A stretch of 50,818 bases of DNA from an uncultured Lachnospiraceae bacterium (lineage in GTDB: Bacteria; Bacillota; Clostridia; Lachnospirales; Lachnospiraceae). Both the position numbers and the translations under genes were made by a program. The DNA lies in assembly GCA_947593655.1 (NCBI GenBank), contig CANQDS010000008.1, positions 1-50,818 of the forward strand, written 5' to 3'. How positions within the stretch are numbered: position 1 is the stretch's first letter; each line of letters begins with the position of its first letter. This document shows positions 32,417-41,607 of the stretch, in pieces. The notes beneath the pieces are model-generated. The model ran no database searches, was not told where the DNA came from, and saw only the letters and a list, made by a program, of their open reading frames with translations.

Positions 32417-34330
32417 ATGGATGAAAGAAAAAAAACACAAAAAGACGGTTACCGTGACGATCTGGAAATGTACATGGGAAACGACAGCCAGTGGATCATC
32501 CGTGCGCTGATGCTGGCGTTTGTGGATATCTGGACAATTGCGATCGGATATTTTCTGGCGCTTTATATCCGGTTTGATTTTGTATACCGGAATATTCCGG
32601 AGATTTATCTGGATAATTATATTAAGATCATGCCGGCGTACATCGCGTGCGCGATCGTGATCTTCTATTGCTGCCGTTTGTATCACAGCATCTGGCGTTT
32701 TGCGAGCGTCAGCGAGTTTATGCGCATTATCATCGCGTTTCTGCTGCTGCAGATCCCGGCGCTTCTGGTCAATTATGTGTGGAAGATCTACATGCCGTAT
32801 GCGTTCTGGCTGGTCGGATTCCTGCTGAGTTTCTTCTTTGTGGTCATCGTCCGTTTTTCCTACCGGTTTATCCGGAGCGGACAGAAGATCCTGGAACAGC
32901 GGACAAAGAATTACGGCTGTGAGCGCGTCATGGTCATCGGCGCGGGAAGCGCGGGGAAAATGCTGATCCACGAGCTGATCATGAGCTCCCATCTTTCCGC
33001 GAAGGCGTGCTGCATCATCGACGACAACCCGGCGAAGAAGAACCGTTTTCTGGACGGGGTTCCGATCGTCGGCAACCGGCATGACATTCCGGAGATGGTC
33101 GCGAAATACGAGATCACCAAGATCATTTATGCGGTTCCGACGACCACGGGCAAAGACCGCCGGGAGATCTTAAACATCTGCCGCGACACCGGCTGCGAGG
33201 TTCAGGTGGTGCCGGGCATCTACCAGATGGTGGACGGCAAGGTATCGGTTTCCAATCTGCGGCCGGTCCAGATCGAAGACCTGCTCGGCCGGGACGAAGT
33301 GGTGGTGGACAACGCCCGGATCCATTCCTTTATCGAAGGAAAAGTGGTCATGGTCACGGGCGGGGGCGGTTCGATCGGAAGCGAGCTGTGCCGCCAGATC
33401 GCGCGGGAAAATCCGAAGCTGCTTTTGATCTTTGACATATACGAGAACAATGCGTACCAGATCCAGCAGGAACTGCAGCGCAAATACCGCTATCTGCGGT
33501 TTGAGACGCTGATCGGTTCGGTGCGCAATACGAACCGCTTGAAGAGCATATTTGAAAAATACCATCCGGACATCATTTACCACGCGGCAGCGCATAAGCA
33601 CGTTCCGCTGATGGAGATGAGCCCGAATGAAGCGATCAAGAATAACGTCATCGGAACGTACAAGCTGGCGAAAGCGGCCGCTGAACACGGGGTGAAGCGC
33701 TTTGTCATGATCTCGACCGACAAGGCGGTGAATCCGACGAATATCATGGGCGCCTCCAAGCGCCTCTGCGAGATGGTCGTCCAGATGATGAACCGGAAGA
33801 CGGATACGGATTTTGTCGCGGTGCGCTTCGGAAACGTCTTAGGGAGCAACGGAAGCGTGATCCCGCTGTTTAAGGAGCAGATCGCGGCAGGCGGGCCCGT
33901 CACCGTGACCGACCGGCACATCATCCGGTACTTTATGACGATTCCGGAAGCGGTGGCGCTTGTACTGCAGGCGGGGCTTTACGCGGAAGGCGGCGAGATC
34001 TTCGTTCTGGATATGGGAGAACCGGTCAAGATCGACGATATGGCCAGAAACCTGATCCGTCTGTCCGGCTACGAGCCGGATGTGGATATCCAGATCGAAT
34101 ATACCGGCCTGCGTCCGGGCGAGAAATTATACGAAGAAATGCTGATGAACGAAGAAGGACTGAAGGAAACGCCGAATAAGCTGATCCACATCGGGGAACC
34201 GATCCAGATGGACGACGAGGCGTTCTGCCGACAGCTGGAGATGCTCGAAGAAGCCTGTACCTCGGAGCGGCCGGATATTAAGGAGATCGTAGCAGAGATC
34301 GTGCCGACCTATCATCCGATGGAAGAGTAA
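32417..34330 (+). CDS. Membrane UDP-HexNAc 4,6-dehydratase, PglF/CapD/WbpM type
   Basis: About 637 residues. Four transmembrane helices in residues 25-150, a first Rossmann-like domain (VMVIGAGSAGKMLI), then the dehydratase domain with VTGGGGSIGSELCRQ, YHAAAHKHVPLMEMSP and STDKAVNPTNIMGASKR. In the last motif Met stands where other short-chain enzymes have the catalytic Tyr, as in the WbpM-type long dehydratases. The product would be UDP-4-keto-6-deoxy-HexNAc. GGAGG at 32400-32404 suits TTG 32411 (6 nt) slightly better than ATG 32417 (12 nt), so two more residues are possible. First gene of the operon to 37119 or beyond. Confidence 0.92.
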   Translation: MDERKKTQKDGYRDDLEMYMGNDSQWIIRALMLAFVDIWTIAIGYFLALYIRFDFVYRNIPEIYLDNYIKIMPAYIACAIVIFYCCRLYHSIWRFASVSEFMRIIIAFLLLQIPALLVNYVWKIYMPYAFWLVGFLLSFFFVVIVRFSYRFIRSGQKILEQRTKNYGCERVMVIGAGSAGKMLIHELIMSSHLSAKACCIIDDNPAKKNRFLDGVPIVGNRHDIPEMVAKYEITKIIYAVPTTTGKDRREILNICRDTGCEVQVVPGIYQMVDGKVSVSNLRPVQIEDLLGRDEVVVDNARIHSFIEGKVVMVTGGGGSIGSELCRQIARENPKLLLIFDIYENNAYQIQQELQRKYRYLRFETLIGSVRNTNRLKSIFEKYHPDIIYHAAAHKHVPLMEMSPNEAIKNNVIGTYKLAKAAAEHGVKRFVMISTDKAVNPTNIMGASKRLCEMVVQMMNRKTDTDFVAVRFGNVLGSNGSVIPLFKEQIAAGGPVTVTDRHIIRYFMTIPEAVALVLQAGLYAEGGEIFVLDMGEPVKIDDMARNLIRLSGYEPDVDIQIEYTGLRPGEKLYEEMLMNEEGLKETPNKLIHIGEPIQMDDEAFCRQLEMLEEACTSERPDIKEIVAEIVPTYHPMEE

Positions 34331-34349
34331 AATCAGGGGAGATTTTAAC

Positions 34350-35576
34350 ATGGAAAATTTTGACATGGAAAAAAGAACGATTGCATTTTCCCCGCCGGAT
34401 ATCACGGAGGCGGAGATCGCGGCTGTCGCGGAAGCGATGCGAAGCGGCTGGATCACAACGGGACCGCGGACCAAACAGTTTGAACAGAAGATCGCGGAAT
34501 ATTGCTTGACAAACCGCGCGGTGTGCCTGTCGTCGGCGACGGCGTGCTTAGAATCGATCCTGCGTTTTTTAGGCGTCGGGCCGGGCGATGAAGTGATCAC
34601 CAGCGCCTATACCTATACGGCTTCGGCCAGCCCGGCGGTGCATGTGGGGGCAAAGCCGGTGCTTGTGGATACGGCCGCGGATTCTTTTGAGATGGATTAT
34701 GAGAAGCTCGAGGCCGCGATCACGGAACGGACGAAAGTCATTGTTCCGGTGGATATCGGCGGCGTGCCGTGCGATTATGCGCGGATTTATGAGATCGCAG
34801 AGCGCAAGCGGGCGCTGTTTCATGCCGGAAATGACATCCAGGCGGCTTTCGGCCGGGTGATCATCGCCGCGGATTCGGCGCACGGGTTCGGAGCCGGCCG
34901 GGGAAGTGTCCGGACGGGGGCGCTTGCGGATTTTACCTCGTTTTCGTTTCATGCGGTCAAGAACCTGACAACGGCGGAAGGCGGCGCGCTGACCTGGAAA
35001 CCGGTTCCCGGCATGGAGGATGAAGAGATCTACCGGCAGTTTATGCTGCTTTCCCTCCACGGACAGTCCAAGGACGCGCTGCATAAAGGGGAAGCGGGCG
35101 CGTGGGAATACGATGTCCTCTCGCCCGCCTATAAATGCAACATGACGGATATCACAGCGGCGATCGGGCTGGTGCAGCTGGAGCGCTATCCGGGGCTTTT
35201 GGCCCGCCGGAAGGAACTGATCGGGCGCTACGATGCGGCGGTTCTGCCGCTGGGCTGCCGGATGCTGGTGCATGAAACAAAGGACTATTGTTCCAGCGGG
35301 CATCTTTATCTGCTGCGGATCCCCGGAATCACGGAAAGGCAGCGGAACGAAGTGATTGACGCTCTGGCGAAGCGCGGGATTTCCGCGAATGTGCATTACA
35401 AACCGCTTCCGATGCTGACGGCGTACCGGAATCTGGGATTTTCCATCGAGGATTATCCGAACGCTTATGCGCAGTATGCGAATGAAGTCACGCTGCCGCT
35501 GCATACGAAGCTGGCCGATGAAGATGCGGCCTATATCATCGAGAATCTGACGGAGATCATCAAATGTATGGGTTAA
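34350..35576 (+). CDS. DegT/DnrJ/EryC1-family sugar aminotransferase
   Basis: A 408-residue PLP aminotransferase expected to convert the 4-keto sugar made by the upstream dehydratase to a 4-amino sugar, as PglE does. K204 in FSFHAVKNLTTAEGG is the PLP lysine; PRTKQFEQKIAEY, SAYTYTASASPAVHVGA and the C-terminal HYKPLPMLTAYR are family features. GGGGAG precedes ATG 34350. The stop overlaps the next gene by 13 bp. No PglD-like acetyltransferase gene follows. Confidence 0.9.
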   Translation: MENFDMEKRTIAFSPPDITEAEIAAVAEAMRSGWITTGPRTKQFEQKIAEYCLTNRAVCLSSATACLESILRFLGVGPGDEVITSAYTYTASASPAVHVGAKPVLVDTAADSFEMDYEKLEAAITERTKVIVPVDIGGVPCDYARIYEIAERKRALFHAGNDIQAAFGRVIIAADSAHGFGAGRGSVRTGALADFTSFSFHAVKNLTTAEGGALTWKPVPGMEDEEIYRQFMLLSLHGQSKDALHKGEAGAWEYDVLSPAYKCNMTDITAAIGLVQLERYPGLLARRKELIGRYDAAVLPLGCRMLVHETKDYCSSGHLYLLRIPGITERQRNEVIDALAKRGISANVHYKPLPMLTAYRNLGFSIEDYPNAYAQYANEVTLPLHTKLADEDAAYIIENLTEIIKCMG

Positions 35577-36298
35577 AGCTGTGGGACAAGCTCCCGCCTT
35601 ATTTAAAAACAAAAGAAGTAAAACCTTATTACCGGATCCTGGAGAAAAAGCGCACAAGCCTTGCCGCAAAGCGGATCTTTGATTTTACGGCGGCGTTTTT
35701 CCTGCTGATCGTGCTGCTTCCGGTCTTTGCGGTTCTTGCGGTATGGATCAAACTTGACAGTCCGGGGCCGGTCTTTTTCCGGCAGGTGCGCATTACGCAG
35801 TACGGAAGGCGTTTTTGGATCCTGAAATTCCGGACGATGGTCAGCGGCGCGCAGCAGAAAGGCGCGGACGTAACGGTGCGCGGTGATGCGCGGATCACGC
35901 GGGTGGGAAAGAAGATCCGCAGCTGCCGCCTGGACGAACTGCCGCAGCTGGTGAATATCCTGATGGGCGATATGAGTTTTGTCGGGACGCGCCCGGAAGT
36001 CGAGAAATATGTGCGCTCCTATTCGCGGGAGATGATGGCGACGCTGCTGCTGCCGGCGGGGGTGACAAGCGAGGCGAGCATCGCGTTTCGGGATGAAGAG
36101 CGCCTGCTGGAACATGCCGAAGATGTGGACCGGGCATATGTTGAGACGGTGCTGCCGCAGAAAATGAAATATAACCTGTCTTATCTGAAACGGTTTTCGT
36201 GTTTCCGGGATCTTAAGATCTGTCTGGATACGGTGATGGAAGTCGGCGGCCGCCGGGAGGCGGATCCGCAGGGAAAAGAAGGAGGAACGTGCGCATGA
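35564..36298 (+). CDS. Polyprenyl-phosphate sugar phosphotransferase, PglC-like
   Basis: A 244-residue bacterial sugar transferase that moves a sugar-1-phosphate from UDP to undecaprenyl phosphate. One N-terminal membrane helix (residues about 40-62), then LDSPGPVFFRQVR, FWILKFRTMV, the CRLDELPQLVNILMGDMSFVGTRPE motif with the catalytic Asp-Glu and PAGVTSEASIAFRDEE. No extra N-terminal domains, so it is the short PglC-like class. It starts inside the 3' end of the aminotransferase gene with GGAG 8 nt upstream. It would commit the 4-amino sugar to a lipid-linked glycan. Confidence 0.9.
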   Translation: MYGLKLWDKLPPYLKTKEVKPYYRILEKKRTSLAAKRIFDFTAAFFLLIVLLPVFAVLAVWIKLDSPGPVFFRQVRITQYGRRFWILKFRTMVSGAQQKGADVTVRGDARITRVGKKIRSCRLDELPQLVNILMGDMSFVGTRPEVEKYVRSYSREMMATLLLPAGVTSEASIAFRDEERLLEHAEDVDRAYVETVLPQKMKYNLSYLKRFSCFRDLKICLDTVMEVGGRREADPQGKEGGTCA

Positions 36299-37119
36299 AC
36301 CTGCGATTCAGTGTTCTGATGTCGCTTTATGAAAAAGAAAAGCCCGCGTATCTGCGGGAGTGCATGGAGAGCCTGATCCATCAGACGCTGCTCCCGTCGG
36401 AGATCGTGGTCGTGGAGGACGGGGCGCTGACGCTGGAACTGGATGCGGTTTTAGACGAATATGAGAAAAATGAAAGCCGGATCCCGCTATGCCGCGTCAG
36501 GCTGCCGGAGAACCGGGGGCTCGGGCTGGCGCTGGCGGAGGGAATCCGTCACTGTTCGTATCCGCTGGTTGCGCGGATGGATTCGGACGATATTTCCGTG
36601 CCGGATCGGTTTCGCCTGCAGATCCGGGCGTTTGCGGCGCATCCCGGACTGGATGTCGTCGGAGGGATGATCGCGGAGTTTTCCACGGATCCGAAACACG
36701 CGGATGCCGTGCGGAAAGTGCCGCTTGCAACCAGAGAGATCTATCAGTACCAGCGGAGGCGCGACGCCTTGAACCATGTTTCCGTGATGTTTAAGAAAGA
36801 GGCCGTGCTGAAAGCGGGAAATTATCAGGACGCGCTTCTGATGGAAGATTCCCTTCTGTGGGCGCATATGATCCGCGATCATGCGCGCATGATCAATCTC
36901 CCGGAGGTTCTCGTATATGTCCGAACCGGGGAGGATATGTTAAAGCGCCGCGGCGGGTTTTCGTATTTTAAGAAGTACCGGAGCGGACGGAAAAAGATCC
37001 TGCAGACCGGGACGATCAGCCGGTGGGACTACCTGTTTACCGTGTGCGTGCAGTTTGTTGTCTGCATGATGCCGCTGCCGCTGCGGAAATTTGTTTTCCG
37101 GAAAATATTAAGAAACTGA
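36295..37119 (+). CDS. Glycosyltransferase family 2
   Basis: A 274-residue GT-A fold transferase: SVLMSLYEKEKPAYLRECMESL at the N-terminus, VVVEDG, RMDSDDISVPDRF with the D-x-D metal site, and EDSLLWAHMI further on. The C-terminus has a hydrophobic stretch (YLFTVCVQFVVCMMPL) that may sit at the membrane. ATG 36295 has GGAGG at 9-nt spacing; GTG 36289 is too close. It overlaps the preceding stop by 4 bp. It likely adds the second sugar to the lipid-linked intermediate. Confidence 0.88.
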   Translation: MNLRFSVLMSLYEKEKPAYLRECMESLIHQTLLPSEIVVVEDGALTLELDAVLDEYEKNESRIPLCRVRLPENRGLGLALAEGIRHCSYPLVARMDSDDISVPDRFRLQIRAFAAHPGLDVVGGMIAEFSTDPKHADAVRKVPLATREIYQYQRRRDALNHVSVMFKKEAVLKAGNYQDALLMEDSLLWAHMIRDHARMINLPEVLVYVRTGEDMLKRRGGFSYFKKYRSGRKKILQTGTISRWDYLFTVCVQFVVCMMPLPLRKFVFRKILRN

Positions 37120-37140
37120 ACTTTTCAAACAGGAGGAGTT

Positions 37141-37218
37141 ATGATAGAATGGATTAGACATTTTATCGTGCGGCTACGCATCAGAACAGGAGGGATGAGA
37201 GATGGATTATTACAGTGA
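37141..37218 (+). other. Possible 25-codon leader ORF before the phosphohexomutase
   Basis: ATG 37141 is preceded by AGGAGG (37131-37136) and reads 25 codons to a TGA at 37216-37218, ending inside the next gene start (out of frame by one). Composition is Arg/Ile rich. It may couple translation between the glycosyltransferase and mutase genes, or be chance. Confidence 0.3.
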
Positions 37219-38926
37219 ATATCAAAAATGGTGCACCGATCCTTATTTCGATGAAGATACAAAAGCGGAACTTGCAGCGATCGCAGAGGACCGGGCGGAG
37301 ATCGAAGACCGCTTTTACCGGACGCTGGAGTTCGGAACGGCCGGACTGCGCGGCGTGATCGGCGCAGGAACGAACCGCATGAATATCTATACGGTGCGGC
37401 AGGCAACCCAGGGGCTGGCGAATTATATCATTTCCCAGAACGGACAGGAGAAAGGGGTTGCGATCGCCCATGATTCCCGGCTGATGCATGATGAATTCCG
37501 TGATGCCGCGGCGCTGTGCCTTGCCGCAAACGGGATCAAGGCTTATGTATTTCCGAGCCTGCGGCCGGTGCCGGAGCTTTCGTTTGCCGTGCGCCGTTTA
37601 GGCTGCATCGCGGGGATCGTCATAACGGCGAGCCACAATCCGCGGGAATACAACGGATACAAGGTATACTGGGAGGACGGCGCGCAGATCACGCCGCCGC
37701 ATGATTCCAATATCATGGCGGAAGTGGCAAAGGTGACTTCGTTTGACATGGTCAAAACGATGGATAAAGACGAAGCGATCCAGAAAGGGCTTTACGTTAC
37801 GATCGGCAGCGAGGTAGACGAGGCTTATTTTGAGGAGCTGCGCAGGCTTTCCATCCATCCGGAAGTGATCCGCCAGATGGCGAAGGATATCCGCATCGTC
37901 TATACGCCGCTGCACGGAACCGGGCTGATGCCGGTGAAGCGCGTGCTGCAGGATCTGGGCTTTGAGAAGGTCTATATCGAGCCGCAGCAGGAGATCGCGG
38001 ACGGCCATTTCCCGACGGTTCCGTATCCGAATCCGGAGAGTGCGGACGCATGGGAACTGGCGCTGAAACTGGCGAAGGAGAAGGACGCGGATCTGGTTCT
38101 GGCGACCGATCCGGATGCCGACCGCCTCGGCGTGTACTGCAAGGATACCAAAACCGGCGAATACGTAAGTTTTACCGGGAATATGTCGGGAATGCTGATC
38201 GCGGAGTATATGTTAAGCGAAAAGACGAAGAACGGGACGCTTCCGGAGAATCCGGCGCTGGTGGAATCGATCGTGACGACGGATATGGCGAAAGCGATCG
38301 CGGCGGCTTATCAGGTGAAGCTGATCGAAGTGCTGACCGGATTTAAATACATCGGAGAGCAGATCCGCCTCTTCGAGGAGACAGGAAGCTATCATTATGT
38401 TTTCGGCCTGGAGGAGAGCTACGGCTGCCTGCCGGGAACTTATGCAAGGGATAAGGATGCTCCGGCGGCGGTAACGATGCTCTGTGAAGCGGCGGCTTAC
38501 TATAAGGCGCAGGGCAAGACGCTCTGGGATGCGATGATCGATATTTATGAGAAGTACGGTTATTATCGTGAGGATGTTGCGACCATGACGCTGAAAGGAA
38601 TCGACGGCGCGGCGCAGATCCAGACGATCATGACGCGGGCGCGCGGCAGCGTTCCGAAAGCGTTCGGAGATTATGAAGTGCTTGCAGTCCGCGATTATAA
38701 AGCGGATACCCGGACGGACTGCCGGAGCGGGGAGGTAACGGCGACCGGGCTGCCTTCATCGAACGTCCTGTACTATGAACTGGATCATGACGCATGGTGC
38801 TGCGTGCGTCCGTCCGGAACCGAGCCGAAGATCAAGTTCTATTTCGGCGTGAAGGGAACTTCTATGGAAGATGCCGAAACACAGCTTCAGGCGTTAAAGA
38901 GAGATGTGATGAAGAATTTTGAGTAA
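37202..38926 (+). CDS. pgm: Phosphoglucomutase/phosphomannomutase
   Basis: A 574-residue alpha-D-phosphohexomutase that interconverts hexose 6- and 1-phosphates, feeding glucose-1-phosphate to RfbA and the UDP-sugar pyrophosphorylase. Features in order: FGTAGLRGVIGAG, the phosphoserine loop VITASHNPREYNGYK (S144), the metal site DPDADRLG, the sugar loop GLEESYG and the phosphate-binding RPSGTEPKIKFYF. AGGAGGG at 37188-37194 fixes ATG 37202. It fits with the polysaccharide genes around it and is likely co-transcribed. Confidence 0.95.
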   Translation: MDYYSEYQKWCTDPYFDEDTKAELAAIAEDRAEIEDRFYRTLEFGTAGLRGVIGAGTNRMNIYTVRQATQGLANYIISQNGQEKGVAIAHDSRLMHDEFRDAAALCLAANGIKAYVFPSLRPVPELSFAVRRLGCIAGIVITASHNPREYNGYKVYWEDGAQITPPHDSNIMAEVAKVTSFDMVKTMDKDEAIQKGLYVTIGSEVDEAYFEELRRLSIHPEVIRQMAKDIRIVYTPLHGTGLMPVKRVLQDLGFEKVYIEPQQEIADGHFPTVPYPNPESADAWELALKLAKEKDADLVLATDPDADRLGVYCKDTKTGEYVSFTGNMSGMLIAEYMLSEKTKNGTLPENPALVESIVTTDMAKAIAAAYQVKLIEVLTGFKYIGEQIRLFEETGSYHYVFGLEESYGCLPGTYARDKDAPAAVTMLCEAAAYYKAQGKTLWDAMIDIYEKYGYYREDVATMTLKGIDGAAQIQTIMTRARGSVPKAFGDYEVLAVRDYKADTRTDCRSGEVTATGLPSSNVLYYELDHDAWCCVRPSGTEPKIKFYFGVKGTSMEDAETQLQALKRDVMKNFE

Positions 38927-38939
38927 GTAGGATAAGTCT

Positions 38940-39140
38940 ATGATGAAGATATACATATGTCCGCAATGCGGATGGCTTCGCATGGTCTCACGCCGGAAGG
39001 ATGTCGAGTGCCACAAATGTGATTGCAGTCAGATGCGGCTGACAAATCTGGAATTTGGGAAGTTTACCGATATGACAGAGAGCGAACGTCAGGATTATGC
39101 GGATGCATGGCTCTATATACATAACAGACAAAAAGGATAG
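38940..39140 (+). CDS. Small zinc-ribbon protein
   Basis: A 66-residue protein with CPQCG and CHKCDC, a four-Cys zinc ribbon, followed by a helical tail. It lies 13 bp after pgm and 5 bp before the LCP gene in the same direction. Function unknown; such proteins are often mislabelled as RNA polymerase subunit M-like. The start could be ATG 38940 or 38943. Confidence 0.72.
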   Translation: MMKIYICPQCGWLRMVSRRKDVECHKCDCSQMRLTNLEFGKFTDMTESERQDYADAWLYIHNRQKG

Positions 39141-39145
39141 CAGGT

Positions 39146-40285
39146 ATGGCAGCGGGAAATCGTAAGAGAAAGAAGAAAAAAAATAAAAAGATACTGATCA
39201 TTGTTCTGGAACTGCTGGTTCTTGCAGTGCTTTTGGTCGTCCTCTATTTCTGGACGATGATGGAGCGGGTGGAATTTGAACCGATGAATACGAGCGAAGC
39301 CGGAATCAATATCGATCTGAGTCAGGAGACCAAGGAGAATCTGGAAGGATACACCAATATCGCACTGTTCGGTCTGGATAACCGCGGCAGCGGCAACTAT
39401 GAGACGGGAAACAGCGATACGATCATGATTGCCAGCATTGATAACAAGACGAAGGAAGTGCAGCTCGTATCCGTTTACCGCGATACGTATTTAAGCGTCG
39501 GCGGCGGCAAGCTCCGCAAGGCGAATGCGGCGTATGCGGACGGCGGGGCGAAACAGGCGGTTCAGATGCTCAATTCCAATCTGGATCTGGATATTACGGA
39601 ATATGTCTGCGTAGACTGGCTGGCGCTGGTGGAAGTGATCGACGCGCTTGACGGCATTGATCTGGAAGTGACCCGTCAGGAAGTGCCGGAACTGAACCGG
39701 TGCATTCCGGAGATCGACATGGAGACGGGATACAATACGCCGAACGTGCAGCAGTCCGGTCAGATTCATTTAAACGGAACGCAGGCGACGGCTTATGCGC
39801 GGATCCGGAATCTGGCAGGCGACGATTTCATGCGGACTTCCCGGCAGAGGATCGTGCTTGAGGCGATGCTTGACAAGGCAAAACAGGCGGATCTCGTAAC
39901 GCTGACGGATATCTGCAACAGCGTGGTGGACGATATTTCCACGAGCCTGAGCATTAAGGAGATGCTCTATCTGGCGAAGGACGTGCAGAAATACTCCATC
40001 AAATCCACCACCGGTTTTCCGAATATGCTGACGACAAAGAAGCTGTCTACCACGGGAGATACGGTCATTCCGGCGGAACTGGATAATAATGTGGTATGGC
40101 TGCATGAGTACCTGTTCCAGGATACGGAGTATACTCCGTCCAATTCGGTACAGACGATCAGCGACAGCATTGCGATAAAGACCGGGGTAACGGAGAGTTC
40201 GGCTCTGATCGATACTTCAAAGTACAACGAAACGGCCGGAGAGGGCGGAACGGATTTCAGCAATAAGCAGGAGAATGAAGAATAA
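39146..40285 (+). CDS. LytR-CpsA-Psr family glycopolymer transferase
   Basis: A 379-residue LCP protein. Very basic cytosolic N-terminus, one transmembrane helix (about residues 15-37), then the outer LCP domain with NIALFGLDNRG, NSDTIMIASIDNKTKEVQLVSVYRDTYL (Asp/Arg pyrophosphate contacts) and YARIRNLAGDDFMRTSRQRIVLEAML. LCP enzymes transfer lipid-linked glycopolymers to peptidoglycan, which fits its place at the end of a polysaccharide operon. A terminator follows. Confidence 0.93.
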   Translation: MAAGNRKRKKKKNKKILIIVLELLVLAVLLVVLYFWTMMERVEFEPMNTSEAGINIDLSQETKENLEGYTNIALFGLDNRGSGNYETGNSDTIMIASIDNKTKEVQLVSVYRDTYLSVGGGKLRKANAAYADGGAKQAVQMLNSNLDLDITEYVCVDWLALVEVIDALDGIDLEVTRQEVPELNRCIPEIDMETGYNTPNVQQSGQIHLNGTQATAYARIRNLAGDDFMRTSRQRIVLEAMLDKAKQADLVTLTDICNSVVDDISTSLSIKEMLYLAKDVQKYSIKSTTGFPNMLTTKKLSTTGDTVIPAELDNNVVWLHEYLFQDTEYTPSNSVQTISDSIAIKTGVTESSALIDTSKYNETAGEGGTDFSNKQENEE

Positions 40286-40289
40286 AAAT

Positions 40290-40335
40290 ACGGCAGCGGG
40301 CAGGACCAATCGCAAGATTGGTCTGCCGTTGTTTT
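40290..40335 (+). terminator. Rho-independent terminator
   Basis: Nested stem: ACGGCA (40290-40295) with TGCCGT (40324-40329), and GACCAATC (40304-40311) with GATTGGTC (40316-40323) on a GCAA tetraloop; followed by TGTTTTG. Confidence 0.8.
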
Positions 40336-40386
40336 GCGGCATCATCAACATCATCAATTAGAAATGAAAAAAAGGAGAAAAGTCAT

Positions 40387-41595
40387 ATGGAACAGGCGAT
40401 CGAACAGAAGATCATCGATACCAATCAGAAATATTTATCCGCACTGGTGGGAAAGGAGGTTCCGGAGCGCCTTCAAAGGCAGCTGGAGAACATGGACTGG
40501 TCGTATCTGGATCTGATCCACGGGGAAAAGCAGCAAAGAGGAACCTTGGAACCGCTGGGGGCGATGGAACTTCCGGAGATCCGGGAGCGGAAAGAGGAGT
40601 TTCAAAAGACCGGGCTGGAAGCAATCCGCGCGGGGAAGATCGGCGCGATCCTTCTTGCCGGCGGGCAGGGAACCCGGCTGGGCTTTGATAAGGCGAAGGG
40701 CATGTACAACATCGGCGTGAATAAGGATCTTTATATTTTCGAGCAGCTGATCGAAAACCTGAAAAAAGTCACGGATATGGCTGAGGCCTGGGTTCCGCTC
40801 TACATTATGACGAGTGAGAAAAATGATGCGCAGACGCGGGAATTTTTCGCGGATCATGCGTATTTTGGATATCAGCCGGAATATGTGAAATTTTTTGTAC
40901 AGGAAATGGTTCCGGCAGTGGATTTTGACGGAAACATCTTAATGGAGGCAAAAGATTCCCTTGCCATGTCCCCGAACGGAAACGGCGGATGGTTCAAATC
41001 GCTGCTGAATGCGGGTCTGGATCAGGATCTGAAAGAAAAAGGCGTGGAATGGCTGAACGTTTTTGCAGTAGACAACGTGCTTCAGCAGATCGCCGATCCG
41101 GTCTTTGCGGGGGCGGTCATCTGCTCCGGGCGCGTCAGCGGCGCGAAAGTCGTGCGCAAAGCCGATCCCTATGAGCGCGTCGGCGCTTTGTGCTTAGAGG
41201 ACGGGAAGCCTTCGATCGTGGAATATTACGAGCTGACGCCGGAGATGGCGGAGGCAAAGAACGAGGCGGGATCCCTGCTGTACGGGTTCGGCGTGATCTT
41301 AAATTACCTGTTCCGCGTGGATAAATTAATGGAGATCGCAGACAGCCGGATGCCGCTGCATATCGTGGAGAAGAAGGTGCCGTATCTGGATGAGCAGGGG
41401 CGGATGGTGAAGCCGGAGCAGCCGAACGCTTATAAATTCGAGACGCTGATCCTGGATATGGTTTATCTGATGGATAACTGCCTTTCCTTTGAAGTCGAGC
41501 GCGACAGGGAATTTGCCCCGGTCAAAAATCCGTCCGGCGTGGATTCGGTGGAATCCGCGAGGGAGCTCTTGAAGAAAAACGGCATTGAATTTTAG
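40387..41595 (+). CDS. UDPGP-family UDP-sugar pyrophosphorylase
   Basis: A 402-residue protein of the eukaryotic-type UDP-glucose/UDP-HexNAc pyrophosphorylase family. The nucleotide loop is LLAGGQGTRLGFDKAKGMYNIG; later VKFFVQEMVPAVDFDG and MSPNGNGGWFKSL match the uridine- and sugar-binding parts. It forms UDP-GlcNAc or a related UDP-sugar from UTP and the sugar-1-phosphate. ATG 40387 has AAAGGAG upstream. It is 12 bp before glmS, which provides glucosamine-6-phosphate, so a UDP-HexNAc product is favoured by context. Confidence 0.9.
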   Translation: MEQAIEQKIIDTNQKYLSALVGKEVPERLQRQLENMDWSYLDLIHGEKQQRGTLEPLGAMELPEIRERKEEFQKTGLEAIRAGKIGAILLAGGQGTRLGFDKAKGMYNIGVNKDLYIFEQLIENLKKVTDMAEAWVPLYIMTSEKNDAQTREFFADHAYFGYQPEYVKFFVQEMVPAVDFDGNILMEAKDSLAMSPNGNGGWFKSLLNAGLDQDLKEKGVEWLNVFAVDNVLQQIADPVFAGAVICSGRVSGAKVVRKADPYERVGALCLEDGKPSIVEYYELTPEMAEAKNEAGSLLYGFGVILNYLFRVDKLMEIADSRMPLHIVEKKVPYLDEQGRMVKPEQPNAYKFETLILDMVYLMDNCLSFEVERDREFAPVKNPSGVDSVESARELLKKNGIEF

Positions 41596-41607
41596 GAGGA
41601 TGGAAGT

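Noticed and set aside
34569-35669. 366-codon minus-strand frame opposite the aminotransferase gene
   Set aside because: Antisense to a clear DegT-family gene, basic low-complexity translation, no ribosome site.
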